Assembly (NCBI GenBank): GCA_017562135.1
Contig: QEYB01001456.1
Location: 62,001-126,000 of the forward strand
From: Dipylidium caninum
Lineage: Eukaryota; Platyhelminthes; Cestoda; Cyclophyllidea; Dipylidiidae
Direction of reading: 5' to 3'
Length of the DNA: 64,000 nucleotides
Positions within the stretch are counted from its first letter, which is position 1; each line of letters opens with the position of its first letter. A program made the translations under genes and the position numbers. Shown piece by piece: positions 34,801 through 46,800 of the stretch. Under the pieces are notes generated by a model that worked only from the letters and a program-made list of their open reading frames with translations, was not told the DNA's origin and did not search any database.

Positions 34801-37800
34801 ATGAAGCATTGTACTTTATGGGCAGTGGGGGCTTTGCTTGGCATTGTTTTATTATGTTTATTGAAAAGAAGTCGCTAGATATAACGATTTTTCCTTGGTC
34901 TCACAACGCCTCCACATGTTTTGTCGAAGTGATACGTTATTGTCTAGATTTCGTACTTAATTCTTTATACAAAGTCTAGAATTTGTCTAACATTTAACCC
35001 TTTCTATAGGTATGTTTTTGTTCTCCGGTGTATCGCCTACCCGTTCACGGTACCCCTTCCACAGGATCCGGTTCGCCGATATTTGAAAGTTACTCGAGAA
35101 TATTTGGGTGTCCTCCGGGAACGGTTTACTGTACGTCCTGACTAATTTACAAAACATGTAGTCCCTGTTAAACTGAGAGAATTTTATTAATTTTATTCAC
35201 TTAGATTTCGACCCTTTCACTTAGCACTCCTTAAACTACTTTCTAAGCTAAAAGTCACCAAGTTCGTTTGATTTAGGTTGTAATCATTACCACAACTTTT
35301 TTTATGGGCTTATTACGAAGGATTCAGATAAAAACCGTCCATCATCGACAAGTTACCATATCCAATCATTTTTTATGGTAAATGCGCTACGTTTTATATC
35401 GTCTAAATTCTTAAAATCCCACATATACGTCGTCACGAGAAATTGATGTGGTGAATTGAATGAGTCTTCCTGTTATTCTTCTTATAAAACATTCCAAAGT
35501 TTATAGCCTTTCAAATTTTTTTCGTCAAGTTAGGTCAATTACTTTGTCCAAATAACTTGTTCACCTAATTATTGGTGCCCCAAGCCACTATTTGTTACAG
35601 TTTCCTGTTCAAGAGCTTTGGCTTTTTTCCTTTATTTTCTAGAGATTCATCCGGATGCTTGTTTTTGCACTTGTGTAATTACCCTTTTGTGCAATAAAGT
35701 GGTCTTTTGCCTCATTTCTTTGTCTAAAATATTATTTACTGAATCCCCACAGGCCTTCTTAAACAAAGAATTACAGATAGTTTTCGATGAAGCCTTTTTC
35801 AATGCTGTACAACATTTTCATGAAATTTACCTCAGAAATGAATTTGTTGAGCGTGCAGTGATTGCTGGCGGTTTTTCCATGAACGACATTCGAGAAGTTT
35901 TTGTTAGGAGTATAGAGCAGAGGGTAAGTTGGATTTAACCAAGCCTCTGCGCTTCCTTTTATGAAACATAATGGTTCATAAACCACATGTCATTACTGTT
36001 CATTATGAACACTGTTGATTAATTCTAATAATATATGAAATATTACTTTTCGCTTAAGGCTTACATCTTGCTGTGCCTCAGTGATCTAATTTCCATAAAA
36101 TGTAGGCTTACTTAATCAGCCTATGTATTCGGAAATGTAGCGTACCGCTTTATGGGGAGACTGAGTATTGGCATAAGCCTTTGTTAATGATTTAGTTACA
36201 AAACTTCGAAGAGGTTGATGGTTTGCCCAAGCAAACGGTGATTGGTGCTTGGAAGGTGAAGTTTGATCAAATTTGCCGTGGAGGTGAAGGTCCCTGTCCT
36301 ATAGCAAACCGCCTTGGGTCTCCCCAACTGGAGTTAACTAATCCAACCAAAGAACAGCTCTACGATCTCTTTATGCGCACACTTTTCATAAAGAGGTATG
36401 AACATCAGATCCTCTACAATGCCTGCCAGGTATGCAAAAGAATTATTTCAGTCCGGGTGCTTGTGTGTGTTACTTAAATAATAAATATGCACATAATATG
36501 TTATTAGTAAATGTCTATCCAAAAATAGGAAATGTTAGTGCTAAGAAGTTCCGATTCTCCATGTCAATTTATATGACTGATTACATGAAGAATTTGTACT
36601 CTTGTTCCGCCTTCTCTTTATATTGGACAATCGAATGCTCCTACGAAACTTGCAGTACTCTTTTTCCACGGGCTGAACGACTTCTAAGATTGTTCCTCAA
36701 TTAAAATGTCATTACTCATAGACATTTGTTACCTTACCGTGTAAAAATGTCCCTTGAAATTCACTTTTTCGGTCCAAGATAGAACTAGAGGTGGCAATGG
36801 TGCATATTTATTTAAACCATCAATTTTTCATGTGGCAACCCAACTGATTAATCGAATCCGAGCATTTTTAGTTGTTTCTAAGTGCAACTTTTATTTAAAA
36901 ATATACATCTGAAGTAGTGGCCGGACTTCATTAATTGTGAATATTAATTTTACGGTGTCCATTACTTTGCATTAGTGTTTTGATGAATTTAGCGATCTCG
37001 TAATCTTGACATTAACGAGATGGGGGATTTGTACCTAGTTTTTGCCCCTTTTCTCACATAAAGTACTGCCTCTGTGAATTACTGATGGGTTTTCTTAAAA
37101 TACCCCATCATTGACCTCCTCTCTTTCTCTTAAAAATAATCCATTGTATATATGAAATTGATATTAATGGTTTTTATATTCTCGCATTATCACGAAAAAA
37201 TTTGTTTTTTCAGCTTGATAATATCGACGAGCAAGCTGCACAAGTCCGCCGAGAATTGGCTGATCGGAAAAGTTTTTTGGAGGAAATTGCAATCGTAAGT
37301 GCTTATTTTTCGTCCTTTTACAGTTTTTATTGCCTGGCCGATATTTGTCAAATACAATATTTGAAGTTGGTCACCAGAGCCCATTGCATAATTCAATTCC
37401 CCCCAAAGCTACATTTCATAGTTTGTGTGTAATGTCAAACTCTTTCATGAAGTTATGATAAATCGTACAGAAGAATTGTGGAGCTATTGACGTGACCCAG
37501 AAAATGTGTCTCGCAAAAGTTTAGGAGCACAAATAAGTTTTTCGATTTGACAGGCACAATTCATAGTCTTACTTTCTATGGTACGTTAAAATTTACATTA
37601 AATGTAAAAGTTTCTTATCTAACAAATTACCGTATCAGCTCGCAAAGTCCTATATTCATCAACCGACAAACATAAGAGGTTGTTAAGTGTACAATACTTT
37701 ATTTTTACCTTAAGAATCGTCGCTATCCCAAGATGGTTCACAAGGAGATGGAGATGCAATACGTGGAGGAACAGATTAAGAATTTGAATCAGTTGATTTT

Positions 37801-40800
37801 GCAACTGGATACAGTGCCGGTCGGCAAGTCTCACGGATATACGGCTGGATCGGGGTCGGCTGTAGGCGTGGTTGTCCAGTTGCAGCGCCGTCTCAAAAAA
37901 TACTCTGGCCATGCTCAGACCACACAGAAACTTGCATCTGCAGTCGGATCTCAGGTGCTCTTGGTCGGTCAACAAAACGGGAGTCTGGAGGGTCGAAGGG
38001 GAGGTGTCACTGGCTTTTCGCCTGCTAGACACAATTCCCTTGTCGGGTGGGCTACTGAGGAGGGTCAGCAACAGCACCAGCAACTTTTGCCTGATGGGGC
38101 GAATGTACAATTGCTGTCTTCCATTAATCACGTTGGCGGGACTGTCTCTAAAATGTCCTTCCAATTAACTTTCAGCCTTGAGGTGAGAGCTGCGTTTTAT
38201 CGAGAACAATATTTATAAACCTGCTTCCTGATAATCAGTACGCTTTTGATAATAACAATAATTGCAAATAGTTTTTCAAGTTTTAAAAAACCATTCATAT
38301 CTAAACAGACAATTTTAGTTTCTTCTAAGTATTGATGCCACCAATTTGTATGTTCTTTTGCTATTTTTTGTTGCTTACCTTCGCATTAAAATCAAAAGTT
38401 TAATCTTACAGATCTTACTATATATTCTGAGTCGAGTTAATGTCTGTATCACTACATGTGCTCAGATTTTTCGATCAGGATAAGGTAATAAATTGATTCT
38501 GTGCTCTACTAATTTGATCCAGGTCTTAGTCTGTCAACTCCGTCCACTACGACATCTCTCTAGCAATAGGCAACTCTTTTGTGCGATTGAAGTAGAGGGA
38601 TGCTCTGAGCGACAAAGAACTGCTTCCGTCAAAGCCACGAAACCTATGCAAGTCGCATACTTTTATCTATCTAGAAGTTCTTTTTTCAAAACTCTAAATA
38701 TATTATTTTGCCAATAAGTCGGTTAAACTCCGGTTTTGTTATTAAAAGTAACCGGACGATGTTTATCAACTTTTAAAGTCATTTTGATTTATAGTTGGGA
38801 TACCCTTGCCGAGTTCCAGACATCTCATCCCCTTCCATGCGTCAAAGTAAAGTTAATGAAGGAAAGTACCGGTCCATTATCTTTGGACCATAAGGTGCTC
38901 GGTCGAGTAAGTACTACTTCTGTTTAGTCCCGAACCATAATTTTCCACGGCTTGATATCCTTTCAATAGTCTCCTATTTTATCGCTTTTGATCTCTATAG
39001 GCAAAGAATGTAAATTTCACGTATTAAAATCCCCTCTAGATAGTGCTTCTTCCAAATCCGTCCACTTCTCATCTTCCGACTTGGTATAAGTTGCAACCTA
39101 CGAAACATTCCAACGAAAACATTGAGTTGCAAATTGCTGTGAGACAAGAGCGCCCATCAAATCTTAAACATTGCGGATTTTGTTGGGTACGAGGTCGGTC
39201 GACTTTCAAGAAGTGGAAAATTCGCTATATCTGTCTTATACAAGTACGTTCTCCTCCAAAACAGTTTCTTCATTGTGTTTCACGATGCGTTATTATTATT
39301 ATTGGTCTTACTGTTCTTACGTTCTACCTTCTATCCTTAGGCACGAGCGTAGTGCCCTCACGGCCATATCCATATGCGAACTTATGATGACCGTATATTT
39401 CACGTAATAATATACTTTTGTCACCTATATGTCCTATTAAGGGTAGGTGAGGGTATATTTCCGACAATTGTCTCAACACCAAGGAACAACCGTGTTATCT
39501 CGCTTCACATGAAAATTACACCTGAGCCACATGTAGAGTATTCCTATTTGGGGTTTTGGGATTTTGATTCCAATATGTTAGTTTGTTATTGCAACGTATT
39601 TGATTTAACTTATTTCGCCTTTTTATTATTTTCATAGGTTTCCCAATATACTTTCATAATGGCTGCTTTCAAAGAGGCGAAGAGTGTTGCTTATGAAAGC
39701 ATGGTTTTGGACGGATATACCGTTGATTATTGTGACACCAATCAAGGTAGTCAACAAATCTTGCTCAAATTTTCTTTTTTTCCGTAATGACCATCACTAT
39801 CTCCGCATTTTTGGGTTATTTTGCTATTATTTGTACCAATTTTAGGCTAAAAATAAATTTCCCATTTTTCCCAGCATATTTTAATCTTCTAGGTTAATTC
39901 ATTCTATCACAGCAAAGCTTTATACGCGCTTTGTTAGGGACTTGACTCAGTTACTCTTTAATATTTACAAAAATTTTGAGAACTCATCATTCTACTACCA
40001 AATGTGCACGTAGTTTATTTAGAATAATGTTGGAAGGAGAACATGAAAGTCGCAGCTAACACAAAATCATGTGATGTGCAAAACACAACGATATTTGTTG
40101 GTGAATAGTGTTCTGACGACGAGATATACTAATTTTGTTTCACATTAAAGCTCTCATAAGCAACCTAATGCATCTCCTTTCCAACACGATACGTCCATCT
40201 CTCAACGGCTCTGATGTGGAGACAATAATGCCCGAGCGTATGCTGTTGGCAGAAGCACTTTTAGCGTTTGCGTACACGAAAAATAGTGCTCGCTATACAC
40301 CCATTGGTTTTCCCTTATTACTTGGATAACGCCACGTCTTCGCCGAAATCAACATTAACTCTTATTCTAAACATCATCCCTAGTATGACAATAACGGTTG
40401 GAGTCGCAGAAGGGTAGTGCGGCTTAAGAAAACCTTACAGGTGTTCATTCACATTTGGCCATTTTTATAGTGTGTAAATGCTCCATCAGACCCGGACCGC
40501 GTACACTAAAATGCATGCATGCCCCGCACTGCCATATCTGTATTGTTGTCATTTCTCATTTATATTCCTCTACTATCAGGTACTCTGAATCATACTGCAA
40601 AGAGTATTTGTTTTAGTATTTTAAAGGTGGGAAGTTGAATGAAAGGTTTGGTGGTCTGGCCGAGATGAATCGCCGCGATTCGGTAACCACAGTTTACTTT
40701 TTTTAGAGTTAGTGTCGATTGCCAAGGCTGAATTAGCCACCGAAAGTGGTGGCTTTCTTTCTTCATCCATGCCTACCCTAAACAAAGTGAAGGGGTCTGG

Positions 40801-43800
40801 TGGTATCTCCGGCACTTTCACTGGTGGAAGTGGTTCTAAGAATTCCTCGGTTGTGATGGTACCTAGCTCTCGTGAAGTTGTCTCTCTCCAGGGTGGTGGC
40901 GAGAGTGGTGGAGGCGATGGCGGCGATAATAGTAGAGGGGCTTTCAGCAGTTTGTCATTCAATCACTGGCTGCCGCGCTACTTCTTCAACCTCGTTCGTG
41001 AGGGCGATGCGCTTACGTTCGCTGTGTTTGAGGAGTCTGAAGTGCATTCATGGGTTCAGGCCATCCACCGAGCTACCGGCCAATCACATAAACCCGTTCC
41101 TACCATGTGTGTCATCTCTAAGACGCACCTCAGAAAAGACGGTAGGTTGATTTTTATTCCCTGTTTTCTTTTTCCATTGCGGTCGACTATGTATTCCAAA
41201 TCACATTTGTGATTTCTTTAGACCGCGACAGCGCCCAGCATCTCGGCGTCAGTGGTTTTGTTGCAATCAGACCTCACGAGATTGATCACCTTCCCTTGCT
41301 TAAAGAACTACTTGTTAGGATGTTGGATTACCGCCTTAAGGTAATGCTGTCCTGAGTCCCTAATATCCTATCAAATATTTGTACAACTTTTCTATTAATA
41401 ATTGAGTTTATTTGGAGATCATCGGGTTGGCCTGCAAATACACATCAAAGACCTTATGTTTTAGCGAGAATCCAATGTCTTCTCCGTCTGACTTAAGTGA
41501 CTGCTATTTGTTTTGTATTTTACTACTTTTTTTTTAATTTTAAAGCAGGGTTTTGTAATATTGTTGCTTATATTCCGTCTCGTCGTTGTACGATAGCTTT
41601 GTAAATGTAAATAGCTACCATATTATCATAATTCAGCTTCTTAGTTCAGTCCCTTTACTCTTCAAATAAGTGCTTTGGTTCTATTCAAACGTTTTGTGAA
41701 TGCCTGTTGAGCCTTACTAGTTGCGTAATTTTTGCTGTTTTTATGGACAGGATCCCTTTGTTTCTCTGGGTTGGCTCAGCCCGTCCCAAAGCCTCGTTCT
41801 CGACGAGTATTGCAATCGCTACAGCATTCGCGAGTGTCAACGCTACCTCCTCTTTCTCAATGAATTGCTCAACTTCGGCGAACGGGGCCTCATGATCGAC
41901 ATTGATCTGCTCTTTCACTCGTACACCCTCTGCGCCGAACGCGTCCAGGGCAAAACGTTCGTCCCCATTTCGCGTCGTCCTACAAATAAATACATATTTA
42001 TTTATTCACGCGTCCATTATATATTACTGCAGATAGTGGGTTTATCACCCATGCTGAAAATCTTTTGCATTAACGGAAACTCCTGCTATTCGTTGACTTC
42101 AGATCCTCGCACAAAATTCTCCGTGCTTTTTCTATTCCCTGTTTTCCCATGCTAAATCTGACCTGCAATTCATCGCAATTTAGTGTTCTCTATATTCCAA
42201 ATTTGTGGTATTGTAATGCATGAATGTCAGCCACGTGTAATTTTTTTACATTGAATGCTCGAGTCTCTATGGCACCCACCAATAATACTACTTCCTTGTT
42301 TGCTTCGCCATATCGTTTTGTTCGAAACTCTCAAAACGTAAGAAGTTAAAAACACTTTAGCGTTAGTGATCCAATGAAAGGGGCACCTACCTTTATGTAA
42401 ACACCATTAAATTGCTTCATTTTTCATCGATGGATTCGTACTTCGTCAGTGTCCCAAGCTTCCATGCACAACATACTTTTAGTTAAACTTCTTGCTTTTA
42501 CCTGTTCTTTCTGTTAGCACCAAGCCTACTTACCTTTTTATTTATTGCTTCACAAATGCGCAACTAAGGCAACATATGGTCCTCAGTAAATTCGTATTTT
42601 TTTTCCTCTGCTCAATTGCCAATTTTTGCATTTTAGGCAAGAGAGGGGAATAAATACGGTCCTTGATGCGGAACTGGATGAATTTCAGAGGATTCGGACT
42701 CGATTGCTTGCGTTTCTCGAGAAGCGGCTAACGGGTTTCCGATTTCATTTCCCCTTTAATCGACCAGATGGTGGGCTGGAAAAGTTGCTATCACTATTGG
42801 ACCGGGTAACTTCGCTTCCATATTTTATTGCTGTTTATTTAAGATCTTCTGTACCTATTAAGATAAACCCTTTGGAAACTTATGGACGTACGTTTCGGTG
42901 TTTTAACACACGAATACCTACAAACGTTCTTTTAAAACAATTGCTTACTCTTTTGTTAGAAAATTCCTCCACTAGAGACCTTTTTAGCCTATCTGTCGGT
43001 CTTGAGACGGTCTTGGCAACAACTTTTTCCTTAGTGTTTCAAATACTCTAATAAGGAACTATCTTTAGTTGTCGCTTAAGATGTTTGCTTTTCAATTAGT
43101 GCTGCTTCAAATTATTGTACAATCATTTCTTATTATCTTACTAAAGGTAGTTACCCAGTCAAATGAGGGAAATTCCGCGACGGACGCAGTGAGATCTATA
43201 GTCCGTGTATGTCTTCGTAATGCCGCTGTTTTAAATTACGAAAAGATCTCCGATTTTGCACAAAAAGAGGGTCAGAACATTCTTTAATTAATTTAATTTA
43301 AGAATGCTTCGATGCTTAAATTCTTTTTTTTGCTGATTCTTTTAGCGAATACCAAGGCAAACACCAGTGCCGGTATGTCATTCTTTTTCATAATTTTGAA
43401 CTGAGAAGTGGTTGGGATTGGCGTAATATAATGGTTTGAATTTAGTCTAATTCGACCGCGAATTTTTAACTTCTGCCATGTTTTGTTGCTATTTTCTTGG
43501 TTTTATGAATAACTACTTTAAGCCATGTTTTGTACGCGGCATATCTGTGCCTTCTTGTTTGAAAACTGACACTTCAATTCAACTTTTATTTGTGTGATTG
43601 TATACAACTTAATTCAAAAATTCATACTTTACGTAAAATGAATGATCCTGGGAATATCTAGTTTTTCTTTTTTAAGAGACACTTTCACGTCAACTTTTTT
43701 TTCCTCATAGTACTCCCACTTTTCTTTCTCGAACAACTTGCAGCGGGTTCTTGCTACTTAATTCAAATTTCTTATTATGTAAATATCTTAGATGAAATCA

Positions 43801-46800
43801 ATTATCATCTACTTATGACTCCACTACGAGGGGAAAGTCATATTTTTTTAATTTTGCAATTTAATAATCTCTTTTCCATCGTATAGCCGGACTACAAACT
43901 CATGGGAAAAGATTGCATGATCTTCTGAGACTTGCCGAGGTTTGCATAGATACTTTGCAGCAAAATGATAACTATTTTTCGAGGGTGAGCCCCCGCTTTT
44001 TCCTATCTCCCTATGAGCGAGCTCCTCGCTTAAAGGCCCTAAATTTAAAGTAATGTACACTGTTTGTTAGAAGGCGAAGTGGACGATTAATCATGGCGTT
44101 TTGTCAAAGAAAATGTGCCGATTATGTTTAAAATGCATGTACTTTAGTTTCTGCACGTGTTGCAAATTTTACAGTGTACTTTTCCAGGCTTGGTTGTAAG
44201 AGCAGTAGACCATATTTCATATTACTTTTATAACTCCTGTGGAAGAAAATAATGATTGTTACTTTTTGACATATCTCTGATCAGAAAATGTTACTTGACA
44301 GATCAAGGAACAATAAAATTCGTACTGTAATCACTCCGCATTCAAATGGTTTTTTTGAAGTAATGCCTTCTTTTCCTAGCTAAATGGTGGGGCGTTGTGG
44401 TATTAGGTATCCGACATAACTACAGCGTATCAGTGTTCAGTAAAAAAAAGAAGTCTTATCAGCATTTCTTGTCGCTGCCTCGGTGGTGCACCTTTACCTC
44501 CTCCCATACCGCCTTTATTTCACCTTTAGTCTTTTATCTGGTACGCCGACTTGTTTGTCGAGCACTCTGAAAACTTCCTCTCACTCTTCCAAATGGATAT
44601 GACAGATGTGCTTGATAGTATTCCCCCTGACAATTGGGACGTTTTTCAAATCTTTCAATTCCTCAATAGCTGTCTTCTCAATTCAGGTTAGTGAACATTT
44701 TCTCGTAAATTAACTGCTAGTAAAGCCAAAAGGGGAGGCCAGCATTTTCTGATCCTAACATCACCACCGTCTCTATACCAGACTTATGCTTTTTCGTGAG
44801 TTCTAACCGCTTCTTATAGAGCGCTTCTTCCGCGAGATTTTTTTTTGAGGAAATTTGAAAATTCCCAGTCATTGACTGTTGTAATCCCCTTTCTTGTCAA
44901 CTCCTCGTCTCCTTGGTGGACCCTTACCTAAGACCATTTCAGTAAAACACACTAGTCTTTGGGCAATTGATGGATATTTCGTTCACTTTTCCCATACGCC
45001 ATTTTTACCTTAAGTTATCAATTTTACCATTTCTTTCAATGTTACCATTCACGGCGTGTTACTAATTGCCATATTTTTCTCCGACTAAGCCACACTCGTT
45101 AATGGACCATTTCACACTGCTCTGTTGGATCGTTTCGCCCCAATAGTTGAAAGCTACCTCAGTCTTATGGAAACATCTATCAAAAAATACTTGATTATGG
45201 GAATTGAAAAGGAATCATGGGTCCCAATGTCCGATGATGTAAATGAACATGGTGAGCTTTCTGAGCTTATTTTACTCTATTCTGTCTCTATAAATGTCCT
45301 TTTCTATTCTTCTGATCATTACTTCTGTGCATCATCCTTGTTTCATTTTGGATGGACAGTATGTTTGTCCAATTAGATAGGATTGAGCGGTCAGTAGCCG
45401 ACACTCCTTTCCGCGTTATTTTTACTGTCTCGCCCGTCATTTAGTAACCAGTCAAATTATTCCTTTTTAAAGGTTTTGGGCACAATTCTTATTCCAGCTA
45501 CCTTCAATCCGTTAATATGTTAGAGATTGGCACTTACATTAGATTTTCATTCAACCGGTCTGAGTACAGCAGTTACACTCACTTCCATTTGTTGGCAGTC
45601 AGCTGTCATACTTTTGCTTTCTGCTTTTACATTCCCACCATCTGATGAATGTAGCAATTTAGGTACTTTATGAGCACGATCATCAGCCAAATTTATTTCT
45701 TGGAGTGCCGTTGCGATAACCTTGCATTGAATCCACCATGCCCGTCTGTATGATATTGTTATTGTCAGACGAGCTCCTCGTATGAAAGATCTTTCTTCAT
45801 AAGAATAGATAACTCTTTTTTGAGCCTGATGGCTAGATGCATCGATACCCATTATTTCGCTCAATAATAAACTCCACTTTAAAAATATTTTGTGGTTGCA
45901 TTTGCTTTGTTGAAAATCAATATATCGTCTCGATTACTTATTATAAAATATAGCTTTATTTTTTTCTTTAGTTGAGTCAGTCGACCTTAGTATTGGCTCT
46001 TCTGTTAGTTCGCAAACGCGCCCTGACACTGACGGTGGGAGCTATCGTTCACTTAACATGAGGAAACGTAACCGACCCTTGCTTCGAACGTCAACCGGTG
46101 ATGGGATTGGAAACGAGGAGAACTCCAGTCCTGCGTACAATGGACTTACCTCGGGCTCCACCAGACAGACCCGCATTTCCAAGAGTTCACCTATCGGTCC
46201 GACGAGTGCATTCCTTGACGTGCTCTCCCGCAGTCGTCCTTTGGCTTTCGTATCGCGAGTCATGCATCCCGGGACATCCGAGCGGTGGTCAGCTGTGAAT
46301 GTCGGTCGGCAGTCAATCGTGGTCTTCACGCCACCCCCATCAACTTCAGTAAATAAAGATGGTGATATGGGGACAGGGGGTGAAAGATTGGAGCATCCCG
46401 ATCTCTGCACGGAATTGACATGTGCTCGTTGTTGTCGCACTGTTGGGACGCTTATATTCAGGCTCTATGCTCTCAAGGATTTCATCTCTGACCTCGGGTG
46501 GCCGGAACGCGTCAAGGCTGCGGGCTGGGCCGAATTAACTCGAAAAATGTCTTCGAGTCTTCTTCGAGAAGCTGCCAAGAGGTTTGGTAGAATAGTTATT
46601 CTTTTATTATTTGCATAAAACACATTCATTTTGAACCAGTTATGCTGCATTTTTCTCGAATACGTGATTTACTTTGTGTTTCCTAATTACTCTGTCGTAT
46701 TCTCTCATACGAAGGATTCTCATTGAACTGGACTCACACCTTCGTCAATCAAATAAGTCAACGGAATTCATTGTACCACTAGAGTGTTTTACTATGGTCA

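Noticed and set aside
46042..46440. 132-codon minus-strand frame
   Set aside because: Antisense shadow of CADPS exon 21, whose plus-strand frame fits the gene's phase.
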